Assembly: GCA_964035575.1 (NCBI GenBank) | Contig: OZ037867.1 | Coordinates: forward strand, 186,001 to 250,000 | Direction of reading: 5' to 3' | From: Rhynchopus sp. YZ270_cl-10 | Lineage: Eukaryota; Euglenozoa; Diplonemea; Diplonemida; Diplonemidae | Length of the DNA: 64,000 nt | Shown here: positions 28,708 to 41,754 of the stretch, piece by piece | Position numbering within the stretch: the stretch's first letter is position 1 | How the letters are laid out: each line of letters starts with the position of its first letter | Notes under the pieces: model-generated | What the model was told of the DNA's origin: nothing | Database searches by the model: none | What the model saw: the letters and a program-made list of their open reading frames with translations, nothing else | Position numbers and translations under genes: made by a program

Positions 28708-30231
28708 TCTGTTTCCTTTCTTGTCTGTTATTTTCTTCTTTTGTGTGTATTTTTGTGGCGAATACCTGTTGTCATTGTGTGGGTTTTTTTTGTTGTTGCA
28801 GTGTTCGTGGGGTGGGGGATGCAGGGTAGGCATAGCGGAGGGAATAGTTGCAAATTCGAGGGGGGTGAGCATATTTTCTTTGTTGTTTCGTTATTTTTTT
28901 CTTGGCTTCTTCTTTGATCAGAACCCTCCTTTGTGCGAACTACACAAAGAGAGGACATTTGTATTTGTATTTGTTGTGCACACATCTTGGCGCCCAAAAC
29001 CTGTGTCCTGCTTAGAGCAAAACCGGGAGGCGACAGGGGCAGTGCCTATCACGTTACAGTGCAATAGTCACCATGTGGCTTCGGGGGGTGAGTGGGGAGG
29101 GGAAAGAGAAAAGGAAAAGAAAAGAGACAGCCACGTTCACCCCAATCACGGAGAGATACTTACGTGTTGTTTTGTTTCACTCCCTTCAATCTAGGGTTTG
29201 CTGCACAATCGCATTTGACGCTTTGTTTGTTTTTTCCTTCGTTTTCCACCACAAAAGGAAGATACGAAGACAGAGGCCAAAGGTGTGCGAACGAAAGCCA
29301 CAAGAAAAAAGGCTGAAAGTGAAGGAGTACCACAAAGTACTGTGGCTGCCTGTGTTGCTAAAAGGAAAGGATGACAAAAAAATAAAAAAATCAAAGTCAA
29401 AAAAGTGGTGTGAAGAGTCACTTCGTTTTTGCTGCAAGGTGTGGGAACCCCGCCAAAAAGCCTACAAAAAAAGCAAAAAGAGACAGAGCTGTTTCTTCCG
29501 TGGAACTAACTGGTGTGGCCACCCCAAAAGGGAATGGCACCACCACCAAGCAGCACACCAACAGAAGGTCTACAGACTACACCTTTTCTTCTTCCTTTTT
29601 GCAGCTCTCTCCGTTCGGACGGACGGAACGCTCACTCAGACGTGTGCGGGTGCGTCCTCCGAATGCAGAGCCTTGCAGCCTCAATGTGACCACCAAACAA
29701 GAAAACCAAAACAGCAGAAAAAGGCAGATTGCCTTGTATGCTGATTCGTGTGGCTTCCTTTCTTCAAAAAAGAAGAGAAGGGGAAAAGAAAAAAAAGAGG
29801 AAACGGGTTTTTTTGCTGTTGGGATATAATGTCGCACACAGGAAGGAAAAAAGGGGCACGAGGGCTGCAGAGGGACGGAATGCGCCTACAACAGCTCCTC
29901 GTACCACCTGTGTGTTGACAAGGTATGAGCAAGCACAGCTGATGAAATAGGAAATAGGAAATAGGGAAAATAGAAAAACTATGTGATCAAAACCCTCGGC
30001 ATCGGGGGGGTGTGATTTTGAATGACTCAAATGAACAAAGAAACAGCCAAAGACGAATGTCACCTTTCTCTCTTTCTCTTGGTATCAGTTCGAAACATTC
30101 CGCACATCACACATCCGAGTCACGAAGGAAAATGGGCAAAAGATAAAAACCCAAAAAAGAAAGGGCGGCTAAACCCCCAAATGAATGTGTATGAATATGA
30201 ATATGGATACAGATACAGATACGGATATGGA

Positions 30232-32541
30232 TCAGCACTGGATCTCAAGGTCGGTGTGCATGTTGCCCTCAAGCTCGTTCGACGTGAAGGAGAGCACAAC
30301 CTCCTTCTGCATCCCCTTGTCACGGTTGCACCAGCGTGCTGTCGGCACAACAATGGTCTTGGTCGCGTGGGCTGCAATGGTACCCATCTTGTGGCTCTCG
30401 TCCCTCGACGGTGTGGAGTAGTGCACGAAGCTGTGTGTGAGCGGGGTGGCGAGCGGGTTGGTGAAGGTCACAGTCGCAGTACCGTCCTTGAGGAGTGTCG
30501 CCACAGGGTTCGGGGTCGCAAGCTCAAACTTGTTTGTGTGCGAGTACATGACCATCCCAATCATGTTGCGCACCTCAAGTGTGACGCGCAGCGTGTTTGT
30601 CTTCGCAAGGAAGGGCGCGTACACAGCCTCGGGCACAACAATCGACGCAGCCTTCCCGTTCGGCGACACAACCGCAAGGGCGACGTCGAGGTCCGCAATC
30701 TTCACCCCGGTGTAGGACACAGCCTCCACCACGAAGACAGCCTGCGCACCCCCGCGTCCGCCGTTCAGCTTCACACCCCCAGTCGACACGGCGTGGAACT
30801 CCACATCGCCCCCGGCAGCAAGGCTCCCCGCCTTGAGGGCGAACCCCGCCAGGTCGTCGTAGCGGCGCGACGTCATGCGGCTCCCCTTCCCGTTCCCGAG
30901 GGCAGCAGCCTCGCGCTCAGTCGTCAGCGGGCTGTTGTGCTTCTTGTACTCGGTCGTGATGTCCATGCGGCAGGTGTGGCCGGACCCGGTGCAGCCAGGG
31001 CGCTTCGTCGAGATGTAGCGCCCAACGTCCTCGAAGATCTCCTGCCCGTTGCGCAGCACAATCCCGTTTGTCTCAGACACCACAAAGGTCTGGTCGTAGC
31101 TCGACCCGTGCGCCACGTTGTCCGCCATCTGCGGGAGGGACGCAGGCCCCATCTGGTACTTCCCGCCCGAGTACTCCTGCGGGGTCGCGTCAATGGCGTT
31201 CCACTGCACGTAGTTCGCTGCAGACGAGATGTCCGGGCGCGACATCTTCGCGTCGACCCAGGCGTGGAAGTTCCAGATCGAGTCTGCCGTGCGCTCGTCA
31301 ATGTAGAAGTCGAACGGCTTCGACTCGTGCGCACTGCGGAAGTTTGTGATCGGGCGTGCCGCAACTCCCAGGGTGCGCATCGTCGTCGTCAGCAGGCACG
31401 CAAACACCCAGCACTGTCCGTACTTCACAGACGCGTAGTTCCCGTCCTTCCACTGCTTCATGATTTCGCGCGACCCGGTCCACACAGTCGGGGACGTGCC
31501 GTCGGCGTAGTTCCCGTCCCAGCGTCCCTGCAGCACACCCTGCGACACACCCGAGTTCAGCAGGTACGTCATCGCACGCGACACCTCAACGGCGCTCGAC
31601 CTGTCCACAGACGACGGCATGCGCGACACCAGCTCCATCACGTAGTTCAGCACGTCGTACTGCGCAAACGCCCATGCAGACGACCCTGCACCCTGCCCCA
31701 GAGACGCAGAGTACACGTCCCCGTACCAGTAGCGCCCGTTCTCGTTCTCCAGGTACTCCGCACGCTCTGCAGCGTCTGCCACGTAGGTCTGCGTGTCCGC
31801 CGCCTTGTACGGGTTGAAGAGCACAGCCACCGTTCCGTAGCTCTCCCCGTTCAGCGTCAGTGTGAACCGTCCGACGTCCGCCGTTGCCGGCACAGCCACA
31901 GCCCACACCGTTGCGCTTGTTGCTGTCGCCGTCAGTGCCACACCCCCGAGTGCCGCTGCGAACGACGCAGGCGCCGCCCCGACCAGCTCCACCTCAAACG
32001 TCTGCCCACGGCGCAGCACCAGCTCGTCCGACGGTGTGTACCCTGCAGTTGTGTAGAACCGCGCCGTCGTGTGTGCAGCCAGGTTCTCTGTCTGGCGCAG
32101 GGCGAAGAGCTGTCCCGAGGGAGGGGTCGACCCAGTCTCGCACTTCAGCGTCGTCGCACTGCACGTCCGCCCAAGCGTGTCCTTCACCTCCCCGCAGTAC
32201 AGGGCCTGTCCGGCCACGTCGCAGTCGGGGTCCCATGCGCCACACTCGCAGTCGCAGCCGTCCTTTGCGTTGTAGTACGAAGCTGTGCAGGTGAAGGCCG
32301 AGCCCGACGACGGCGCCTCGCACACCAGCGTGTCCTTGTTGCACACACGGTCCTGCGAGTCCGCGCTGCCCTCGCAGTACAGCTTCTGGTTCGCAACGTC
32401 GCAGTCCGGGTCCCAGTCCCCACAGTTGCAGTCACACCCGTCCTTTGCGTTGAAGTACGACTGGTCGCACGTCCACGCACCCTCCACCGAGGACACAGCA
32501 AGGCAGCTTGCTGCCAGGAGTACTGCTGACACGTGACGCAT
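30232..32541 (-). CDS. Secreted animal-type transglutaminase, copy 4
   Basis: Same 769-residue product. Its downstream microsatellite (about 29944) has three GAAATAG units, which makes this the only 3834-bp step in the array and a natural marker for distinguishing this unit. Confidence 0.93.
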   Translation of the reverse strand: MRHVSAVLLAASCLAVSSVEGAWTCDQSYFNAKDGCDCNCGDWDPDCDVANQKLYCEGSADSQDRVCNKDTLVCEAPSSGSAFTCTASYYNAKDGCDCECGAWDPDCDVAGQALYCGEVKDTLGRTCSATTLKCETGSTPPSGQLFALRQTENLAAHTTARFYTTAGYTPSDELVLRRGQTFEVELVGAAPASFAAALGGVALTATATSATVWAVAVPATADVGRFTLTLNGESYGTVAVLFNPYKAADTQTYVADAAERAEYLENENGRYWYGDVYSASLGQGAGSSAWAFAQYDVLNYVMELVSRMPSSVDRSSAVEVSRAMTYLLNSGVSQGVLQGRWDGNYADGTSPTVWTGSREIMKQWKDGNYASVKYGQCWVFACLLTTTMRTLGVAARPITNFRSAHESKPFDFYIDERTADSIWNFHAWVDAKMSRPDISSAANYVQWNAIDATPQEYSGGKYQMGPASLPQMADNVAHGSSYDQTFVVSETNGIVLRNGQEIFEDVGRYISTKRPGCTGSGHTCRMDITTEYKKHNSPLTTEREAAALGNGKGSRMTSRRYDDLAGFALKAGSLAAGGDVEFHAVSTGGVKLNGGRGGAQAVFVVEAVSYTGVKIADLDVALAVVSPNGKAASIVVPEAVYAPFLAKTNTLRVTLEVRNMIGMVMYSHTNKFELATPNPVATLLKDGTATVTFTNPLATPLTHSFVHYSTPSRDESHKMGTIAAHATKTIVVPTARWCNRDKGMQKEVVLSFTSNELEGNMHTDLEIQC

Positions 32542-34072
32542 TCTGTTTCCTTTCTTGTCTGTTATTTTCTTCTTTTGTGTGTATTTTTGTGGCGAATACC
32601 TGTTGTCATTGTGTGGGTTTTTTTTGTTGTTGCAGTGTTCGTGGGGTGGGGGATGCAGGGTAGGCATAGCGGAGGGAATAGTTGCAAATTCGAGGGGGGT
32701 GAGCATATTTTCTTTGTTGTTTCGTTATTTTTTTCTTGGCTTCTTCTTTGATCAGAACCCTCCTTTGTGCGAACTACACAAAGAGAGGACATTTGTATTT
32801 GTATTTGTTGTGCACACATCTTGGCGCCCAAAACCTGTGTCCTGCTTAGAGCAAAACCGGGAGGCGACAGGGGCAGTGCCTATCACGTTACAGTGCAATA
32901 GTCACCATGTGGCTTCGGGGGGTGAGTGGGGAGGGGAAAGAGAAAAGGAAAAGAAAAGAGACAGCCACGTTCACCCCAATCACGGAGAGATACTTACGTG
33001 TTGTTTTGTTTCACTCCCTTCAATCTAGGGTTTGCTGCACAATCGCATTTGACGCTTTGTTTGTTTTTTCCTTCGTTTTCCACCACAAAAGGAAGATACG
33101 AAGACAGAGGCCAAAGGTGTGCGAACGAAAGCCACAAGAAAAAAGGCTGAAAGTGAAGGAGTACCACAAAGTACTGTGGCTGCCTGTGTTGCTAAAAGGA
33201 AAGGATGACAAAAAAATAAAAAAATCAAAGTCAAAAAAGTGGTGTGAAGAGTCACTTCGTTTTTGCTGCAAGGTGTGGGAACCCCGCCAAAAAGCCTACA
33301 AAAAAAGCAAAAAGAGACAGAGCTGTTTCTTCCGTGGAACTAACTGGTGTGGCCACCCCAAAAGGGAATGGCACCACCACCAAGCAGCACACCAACAGAA
33401 GGTCTACAGACTACACCTTTTCTTCTTCCTTTTTGCAGCTCTCTCCGTTCGGACGGACGGAACGCTCACTCAGACGTGTGCGGGTGCGTCCTCCGAATGC
33501 AGAGCCTTGCAGCCTCAATGTGACCACCAAACAAGAAAACCAAAACAGCAGAAAAAGGCAGATTGCCTTGTATGCTGATTCGTGTGGCTTCCTTTCTTCA
33601 AAAAAGAAGAGAAGGGGAAAAGAAAAAAAAGAGGAAACGGGTTTTTTTGCTGTTGGGATATAATGTCGCACACAGGAAGGAAAAAAGGGGCACGAGGGCT
33701 GCAGAGGGACGGAATGCGCCTACAACAGCTCCTCGTACCACCTGTGTGTTGACAAGGTATGAGCAAGCACAGCTGATGAAATAGGAAATAGGAAATAGGA
33801 AATAGGGAAAATAGAAAAACTATGTGATCAAAACCCTCGGCATCGGGGGGGTGTGATTTTGAATGACTCAAATGAACAAAGAAACAGCCAAAGACGAATG
33901 TCACCTTTCTCTCTTTCTCTTGGTATCAGTTCGAAACATTCCGCACATCACACATCCGAGTCACGAAGGAAAATGGGCAAAAGATAAAAACCCAAAAAAG
34001 AAAGGGCGGCTAAACCCCCAAATGAATGTGTATGAATATGAATATGGATACAGATACAGATACGGATATGGA

Positions 34073-36382
34073 TCAGCACTGGATCTCAAGGTCGGTGTGC
34101 ATGTTGCCCTCAAGCTCGTTCGACGTGAAGGAGAGCACAACCTCCTTCTGCATCCCCTTGTCACGGTTGCACCAGCGTGCTGTCGGCACAACAATGGTCT
34201 TGGTCGCGTGGGCTGCAATGGTACCCATCTTGTGGCTCTCGTCCCTCGACGGTGTGGAGTAGTGCACGAAGCTGTGTGTGAGCGGGGTGGCGAGCGGGTT
34301 GGTGAAGGTCACAGTCGCAGTACCGTCCTTGAGGAGTGTCGCCACAGGGTTCGGGGTCGCAAGCTCAAACTTGTTTGTGTGCGAGTACATGACCATCCCA
34401 ATCATGTTGCGCACCTCAAGTGTGACGCGCAGCGTGTTTGTCTTCGCAAGGAAGGGCGCGTACACAGCCTCGGGCACAACAATCGACGCAGCCTTCCCGT
34501 TCGGCGACACAACCGCAAGGGCGACGTCGAGGTCCGCAATCTTCACCCCGGTGTAGGACACAGCCTCCACCACGAAGACAGCCTGCGCACCCCCGCGTCC
34601 GCCGTTCAGCTTCACACCCCCAGTCGACACGGCGTGGAACTCCACATCGCCCCCGGCAGCAAGGCTCCCCGCCTTGAGGGCGAACCCCGCCAGGTCGTCG
34701 TAGCGGCGCGACGTCATGCGGCTCCCCTTCCCGTTCCCGAGGGCAGCAGCCTCGCGCTCAGTCGTCAGCGGGCTGTTGTGCTTCTTGTACTCGGTCGTGA
34801 TGTCCATGCGGCAGGTGTGGCCGGACCCGGTGCAGCCAGGGCGCTTCGTCGAGATGTAGCGCCCAACGTCCTCGAAGATCTCCTGCCCGTTGCGCAGCAC
34901 AATCCCGTTTGTCTCAGACACCACAAAGGTCTGGTCGTAGCTCGACCCGTGCGCCACGTTGTCCGCCATCTGCGGGAGGGACGCAGGCCCCATCTGGTAC
35001 TTCCCGCCCGAGTACTCCTGCGGGGTCGCGTCAATGGCGTTCCACTGCACGTAGTTCGCTGCAGACGAGATGTCCGGGCGCGACATCTTCGCGTCGACCC
35101 AGGCGTGGAAGTTCCAGATCGAGTCTGCCGTGCGCTCGTCAATGTAGAAGTCGAACGGCTTCGACTCGTGCGCACTGCGGAAGTTTGTGATCGGGCGTGC
35201 CGCAACTCCCAGGGTGCGCATCGTCGTCGTCAGCAGGCACGCAAACACCCAGCACTGTCCGTACTTCACAGACGCGTAGTTCCCGTCCTTCCACTGCTTC
35301 ATGATTTCGCGCGACCCGGTCCACACAGTCGGGGACGTGCCGTCGGCGTAGTTCCCGTCCCAGCGTCCCTGCAGCACACCCTGCGACACACCCGAGTTCA
35401 GCAGGTACGTCATCGCACGCGACACCTCAACGGCGCTCGACCTGTCCACAGACGACGGCATGCGCGACACCAGCTCCATCACGTAGTTCAGCACGTCGTA
35501 CTGCGCAAACGCCCATGCAGACGACCCTGCACCCTGCCCCAGAGACGCAGAGTACACGTCCCCGTACCAGTAGCGCCCGTTCTCGTTCTCCAGGTACTCC
35601 GCACGCTCTGCAGCGTCTGCCACGTAGGTCTGCGTGTCCGCCGCCTTGTACGGGTTGAAGAGCACAGCCACCGTTCCGTAGCTCTCCCCGTTCAGCGTCA
35701 GTGTGAACCGTCCGACGTCCGCCGTTGCCGGCACAGCCACAGCCCACACCGTTGCGCTTGTTGCTGTCGCCGTCAGTGCCACACCCCCGAGTGCCGCTGC
35801 GAACGACGCAGGCGCCGCCCCGACCAGCTCCACCTCAAACGTCTGCCCACGGCGCAGCACCAGCTCGTCCGACGGTGTGTACCCTGCAGTTGTGTAGAAC
35901 CGCGCCGTCGTGTGTGCAGCCAGGTTCTCTGTCTGGCGCAGGGCGAAGAGCTGTCCCGAGGGAGGGGTCGACCCAGTCTCGCACTTCAGCGTCGTCGCAC
36001 TGCACGTCCGCCCAAGCGTGTCCTTCACCTCCCCGCAGTACAGGGCCTGTCCGGCCACGTCGCAGTCGGGGTCCCATGCGCCACACTCGCAGTCGCAGCC
36101 GTCCTTTGCGTTGTAGTACGAAGCTGTGCAGGTGAAGGCCGAGCCCGACGACGGCGCCTCGCACACCAGCGTGTCCTTGTTGCACACACGGTCCTGCGAG
36201 TCCGCGCTGCCCTCGCAGTACAGCTTCTGGTTCGCAACGTCGCAGTCCGGGTCCCAGTCCCCACAGTTGCAGTCACACCCGTCCTTTGCGTTGAAGTACG
36301 ACTGGTCGCACGTCCACGCACCCTCCACCGAGGACACAGCAAGGCAGCTTGCTGCCAGGAGTACTGCTGACACGTGACGCAT
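34073..36382 (-). CDS. Secreted animal-type transglutaminase, copy 5
   Basis: Same 769-residue product; four microsatellite units downstream; leader and acceptor unchanged. Confidence 0.93.
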   Translation of the reverse strand: MRHVSAVLLAASCLAVSSVEGAWTCDQSYFNAKDGCDCNCGDWDPDCDVANQKLYCEGSADSQDRVCNKDTLVCEAPSSGSAFTCTASYYNAKDGCDCECGAWDPDCDVAGQALYCGEVKDTLGRTCSATTLKCETGSTPPSGQLFALRQTENLAAHTTARFYTTAGYTPSDELVLRRGQTFEVELVGAAPASFAAALGGVALTATATSATVWAVAVPATADVGRFTLTLNGESYGTVAVLFNPYKAADTQTYVADAAERAEYLENENGRYWYGDVYSASLGQGAGSSAWAFAQYDVLNYVMELVSRMPSSVDRSSAVEVSRAMTYLLNSGVSQGVLQGRWDGNYADGTSPTVWTGSREIMKQWKDGNYASVKYGQCWVFACLLTTTMRTLGVAARPITNFRSAHESKPFDFYIDERTADSIWNFHAWVDAKMSRPDISSAANYVQWNAIDATPQEYSGGKYQMGPASLPQMADNVAHGSSYDQTFVVSETNGIVLRNGQEIFEDVGRYISTKRPGCTGSGHTCRMDITTEYKKHNSPLTTEREAAALGNGKGSRMTSRRYDDLAGFALKAGSLAAGGDVEFHAVSTGGVKLNGGRGGAQAVFVVEAVSYTGVKIADLDVALAVVSPNGKAASIVVPEAVYAPFLAKTNTLRVTLEVRNMIGMVMYSHTNKFELATPNPVATLLKDGTATVTFTNPLATPLTHSFVHYSTPSRDESHKMGTIAAHATKTIVVPTARWCNRDKGMQKEVVLSFTSNELEGNMHTDLEIQC

Positions 36383-37913
36383 TCTGTTTCCTTTCTTGTC
36401 TGTTATTTTCTTCTTTTGTGTGTATTTTTGTGGCGAATACCTGTTGTCATTGTGTGGGTTTTTTTTGTTGTTGCAGTGTTCGTGGGGTGGGGGATGCAGG
36501 GTAGGCATAGCGGAGGGAATAGTTGCAAATTCGAGGGGGGTGAGCATATTTTCTTTGTTGTTTCGTTATTTTTTTCTTGGCTTCTTCTTTGATCAGAACC
36601 CTCCTTTGTGCGAACTACACAAAGAGAGGACATTTGTATTTGTATTTGTTGTGCACACATCTTGGCGCCCAAAACCTGTGTCCTGCTTAGAGCAAAACCG
36701 GGAGGCGACAGGGGCAGTGCCTATCACGTTACAGTGCAATAGTCACCATGTGGCTTCGGGGGGTGAGTGGGGAGGGGAAAGAGAAAAGGAAAAGAAAAGA
36801 GACAGCCACGTTCACCCCAATCACGGAGAGATACTTACGTGTTGTTTTGTTTCACTCCCTTCAATCTAGGGTTTGCTGCACAATCGCATTTGACGCTTTG
36901 TTTGTTTTTTCCTTCGTTTTCCACCACAAAAGGAAGATACGAAGACAGAGGCCAAAGGTGTGCGAACGAAAGCCACAAGAAAAAAGGCTGAAAGTGAAGG
37001 AGTACCACAAAGTACTGTGGCTGCCTGTGTTGCTAAAAGGAAAGGATGACAAAAAAATAAAAAAATCAAAGTCAAAAAAGTGGTGTGAAGAGTCACTTCG
37101 TTTTTGCTGCAAGGTGTGGGAACCCCGCCAAAAAGCCTACAAAAAAAGCAAAAAGAGACAGAGCTGTTTCTTCCGTGGAACTAACTGGTGTGGCCACCCC
37201 AAAAGGGAATGGCACCACCACCAAGCAGCACACCAACAGAAGGTCTACAGACTACACCTTTTCTTCTTCCTTTTTGCAGCTCTCTCCGTTCGGACGGACG
37301 GAACGCTCACTCAGACGTGTGCGGGTGCGTCCTCCGAATGCAGAGCCTTGCAGCCTCAATGTGACCACCAAACAAGAAAACCAAAACAGCAGAAAAAGGC
37401 AGATTGCCTTGTATGCTGATTCGTGTGGCTTCCTTTCTTCAAAAAAGAAGAGAAGGGGAAAAGAAAAAAAAGAGGAAACGGGTTTTTTTGCTGTTGGGAT
37501 ATAATGTCGCACACAGGAAGGAAAAAAGGGGCACGAGGGCTGCAGAGGGACGGAATGCGCCTACAACAGCTCCTCGTACCACCTGTGTGTTGACAAGGTA
37601 TGAGCAAGCACAGCTGATGAAATAGGAAATAGGAAATAGGAAATAGGGAAAATAGAAAAACTATGTGATCAAAACCCTCGGCATCGGGGGGGTGTGATTT
37701 TGAATGACTCAAATGAACAAAGAAACAGCCAAAGACGAATGTCACCTTTCTCTCTTTCTCTTGGTATCAGTTCGAAACATTCCGCACATCACACATCCGA
37801 GTCACGAAGGAAAATGGGCAAAAGATAAAAACCCAAAAAAGAAAGGGCGGCTAAACCCCCAAATGAATGTGTATGAATATGAATATGGATACAGATACAG
37901 ATACGGATATGGA

Positions 37914-40223
37914 TCAGCACTGGATCTCAAGGTCGGTGTGCATGTTGCCCTCAAGCTCGTTCGACGTGAAGGAGAGCACAACCTCCTTCTGCATCCCCTT
38001 GTCACGGTTGCACCAGCGTGCTGTCGGCACAACAATGGTCTTGGTCGCGTGGGCTGCAATGGTACCCATCTTGTGGCTCTCGTCCCTCGACGGTGTGGAG
38101 TAGTGCACGAAGCTGTGTGTGAGCGGGGTGGCGAGCGGGTTGGTGAAGGTCACAGTCGCAGTACCGTCCTTGAGGAGTGTCGCCACAGGGTTCGGGGTCG
38201 CAAGCTCAAACTTGTTTGTGTGCGAGTACATGACCATCCCAATCATGTTGCGCACCTCAAGTGTGACGCGCAGCGTGTTTGTCTTCGCAAGGAAGGGCGC
38301 GTACACAGCCTCGGGCACAACAATCGACGCAGCCTTCCCGTTCGGCGACACAACCGCAAGGGCGACGTCGAGGTCCGCAATCTTCACCCCGGTGTAGGAC
38401 ACAGCCTCCACCACGAAGACAGCCTGCGCACCCCCGCGTCCGCCGTTCAGCTTCACACCCCCAGTCGACACGGCGTGGAACTCCACATCGCCCCCGGCAG
38501 CAAGGCTCCCCGCCTTGAGGGCGAACCCCGCCAGGTCGTCGTAGCGGCGCGACGTCATGCGGCTCCCCTTCCCGTTCCCGAGGGCAGCAGCCTCGCGCTC
38601 AGTCGTCAGCGGGCTGTTGTGCTTCTTGTACTCGGTCGTGATGTCCATGCGGCAGGTGTGGCCGGACCCGGTGCAGCCAGGGCGCTTCGTCGAGATGTAG
38701 CGCCCAACGTCCTCGAAGATCTCCTGCCCGTTGCGCAGCACAATCCCGTTTGTCTCAGACACCACAAAGGTCTGGTCGTAGCTCGACCCGTGCGCCACGT
38801 TGTCCGCCATCTGCGGGAGGGACGCAGGCCCCATCTGGTACTTCCCGCCCGAGTACTCCTGCGGGGTCGCGTCAATGGCGTTCCACTGCACGTAGTTCGC
38901 TGCAGACGAGATGTCCGGGCGCGACATCTTCGCGTCGACCCAGGCGTGGAAGTTCCAGATCGAGTCTGCCGTGCGCTCGTCAATGTAGAAGTCGAACGGC
39001 TTCGACTCGTGCGCACTGCGGAAGTTTGTGATCGGGCGTGCCGCAACTCCCAGGGTGCGCATCGTCGTCGTCAGCAGGCACGCAAACACCCAGCACTGTC
39101 CGTACTTCACAGACGCGTAGTTCCCGTCCTTCCACTGCTTCATGATTTCGCGCGACCCGGTCCACACAGTCGGGGACGTGCCGTCGGCGTAGTTCCCGTC
39201 CCAGCGTCCCTGCAGCACACCCTGCGACACACCCGAGTTCAGCAGGTACGTCATCGCACGCGACACCTCAACGGCGCTCGACCTGTCCACAGACGACGGC
39301 ATGCGCGACACCAGCTCCATCACGTAGTTCAGCACGTCGTACTGCGCAAACGCCCATGCAGACGACCCTGCACCCTGCCCCAGAGACGCAGAGTACACGT
39401 CCCCGTACCAGTAGCGCCCGTTCTCGTTCTCCAGGTACTCCGCACGCTCTGCAGCGTCTGCCACGTAGGTCTGCGTGTCCGCCGCCTTGTACGGGTTGAA
39501 GAGCACAGCCACCGTTCCGTAGCTCTCCCCGTTCAGCGTCAGTGTGAACCGTCCGACGTCCGCCGTTGCCGGCACAGCCACAGCCCACACCGTTGCGCTT
39601 GTTGCTGTCGCCGTCAGTGCCACACCCCCGAGTGCCGCTGCGAACGACGCAGGCGCCGCCCCGACCAGCTCCACCTCAAACGTCTGCCCACGGCGCAGCA
39701 CCAGCTCGTCCGACGGTGTGTACCCTGCAGTTGTGTAGAACCGCGCCGTCGTGTGTGCAGCCAGGTTCTCTGTCTGGCGCAGGGCGAAGAGCTGTCCCGA
39801 GGGAGGGGTCGACCCAGTCTCGCACTTCAGCGTCGTCGCACTGCACGTCCGCCCAAGCGTGTCCTTCACCTCCCCGCAGTACAGGGCCTGTCCGGCCACG
39901 TCGCAGTCGGGGTCCCATGCGCCACACTCGCAGTCGCAGCCGTCCTTTGCGTTGTAGTACGAAGCTGTGCAGGTGAAGGCCGAGCCCGACGACGGCGCCT
40001 CGCACACCAGCGTGTCCTTGTTGCACACACGGTCCTGCGAGTCCGCGCTGCCCTCGCAGTACAGCTTCTGGTTCGCAACGTCGCAGTCCGGGTCCCAGTC
40101 CCCACAGTTGCAGTCACACCCGTCCTTTGCGTTGAAGTACGACTGGTCGCACGTCCACGCACCCTCCACCGAGGACACAGCAAGGCAGCTTGCTGCCAGG
40201 AGTACTGCTGACACGTGACGCAT
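37914..40223 (-). CDS. Secreted animal-type transglutaminase, copy 6
   Basis: Same 769-residue product; four microsatellite units downstream; leader and acceptor unchanged. Confidence 0.93.
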   Translation of the reverse strand: MRHVSAVLLAASCLAVSSVEGAWTCDQSYFNAKDGCDCNCGDWDPDCDVANQKLYCEGSADSQDRVCNKDTLVCEAPSSGSAFTCTASYYNAKDGCDCECGAWDPDCDVAGQALYCGEVKDTLGRTCSATTLKCETGSTPPSGQLFALRQTENLAAHTTARFYTTAGYTPSDELVLRRGQTFEVELVGAAPASFAAALGGVALTATATSATVWAVAVPATADVGRFTLTLNGESYGTVAVLFNPYKAADTQTYVADAAERAEYLENENGRYWYGDVYSASLGQGAGSSAWAFAQYDVLNYVMELVSRMPSSVDRSSAVEVSRAMTYLLNSGVSQGVLQGRWDGNYADGTSPTVWTGSREIMKQWKDGNYASVKYGQCWVFACLLTTTMRTLGVAARPITNFRSAHESKPFDFYIDERTADSIWNFHAWVDAKMSRPDISSAANYVQWNAIDATPQEYSGGKYQMGPASLPQMADNVAHGSSYDQTFVVSETNGIVLRNGQEIFEDVGRYISTKRPGCTGSGHTCRMDITTEYKKHNSPLTTEREAAALGNGKGSRMTSRRYDDLAGFALKAGSLAAGGDVEFHAVSTGGVKLNGGRGGAQAVFVVEAVSYTGVKIADLDVALAVVSPNGKAASIVVPEAVYAPFLAKTNTLRVTLEVRNMIGMVMYSHTNKFELATPNPVATLLKDGTATVTFTNPLATPLTHSFVHYSTPSRDESHKMGTIAAHATKTIVVPTARWCNRDKGMQKEVVLSFTSNELEGNMHTDLEIQC

Positions 40224-41754
40224 TCTGTTTCCTTTCTTGTCTGTTATTTTCTTCTTTTGTGTGTATTTTTGTGGCGAATACCTGTTGTCATTGTGTGGGT
40301 TTTTTTTGTTGTTGCAGTGTTCGTGGGGTGGGGGATGCAGGGTAGGCATAGCGGAGGGAATAGTTGCAAATTCGAGGGGGGTGAGCATATTTTCTTTGTT
40401 GTTTCGTTATTTTTTTCTTGGCTTCTTCTTTGATCAGAACCCTCCTTTGTGCGAACTACACAAAGAGAGGACATTTGTATTTGTATTTGTTGTGCACACA
40501 TCTTGGCGCCCAAAACCTGTGTCCTGCTTAGAGCAAAACCGGGAGGCGACAGGGGCAGTGCCTATCACGTTACAGTGCAATAGTCACCATGTGGCTTCGG
40601 GGGGTGAGTGGGGAGGGGAAAGAGAAAAGGAAAAGAAAAGAGACAGCCACGTTCACCCCAATCACGGAGAGATACTTACGTGTTGTTTTGTTTCACTCCC
40701 TTCAATCTAGGGTTTGCTGCACAATCGCATTTGACGCTTTGTTTGTTTTTTCCTTCGTTTTCCACCACAAAAGGAAGATACGAAGACAGAGGCCAAAGGT
40801 GTGCGAACGAAAGCCACAAGAAAAAAGGCTGAAAGTGAAGGAGTACCACAAAGTACTGTGGCTGCCTGTGTTGCTAAAAGGAAAGGATGACAAAAAAATA
40901 AAAAAATCAAAGTCAAAAAAGTGGTGTGAAGAGTCACTTCGTTTTTGCTGCAAGGTGTGGGAACCCCGCCAAAAAGCCTACAAAAAAAGCAAAAAGAGAC
41001 AGAGCTGTTTCTTCCGTGGAACTAACTGGTGTGGCCACCCCAAAAGGGAATGGCACCACCACCAAGCAGCACACCAACAGAAGGTCTACAGACTACACCT
41101 TTTCTTCTTCCTTTTTGCAGCTCTCTCCGTTCGGACGGACGGAACGCTCACTCAGACGTGTGCGGGTGCGTCCTCCGAATGCAGAGCCTTGCAGCCTCAA
41201 TGTGACCACCAAACAAGAAAACCAAAACAGCAGAAAAAGGCAGATTGCCTTGTATGCTGATTCGTGTGGCTTCCTTTCTTCAAAAAAGAAGAGAAGGGGA
41301 AAAGAAAAAAAAGAGGAAACGGGTTTTTTTGCTGTTGGGATATAATGTCGCACACAGGAAGGAAAAAAGGGGCACGAGGGCTGCAGAGGGACGGAATGCG
41401 CCTACAACAGCTCCTCGTACCACCTGTGTGTTGACAAGGTATGAGCAAGCACAGCTGATGAAATAGGAAATAGGAAATAGGAAATAGGGAAAATAGAAAA
41501 ACTATGTGATCAAAACCCTCGGCATCGGGGGGGTGTGATTTTGAATGACTCAAATGAACAAAGAAACAGCCAAAGACGAATGTCACCTTTCTCTCTTTCT
41601 CTTGGTATCAGTTCGAAACATTCCGCACATCACACATCCGAGTCACGAAGGAAAATGGGCAAAAGATAAAAACCCAAAAAAGAAAGGGCGGCTAAACCCC
41701 CAAATGAATGTGTATGAATATGAATATGGATACAGATACAGATACGGATATGGA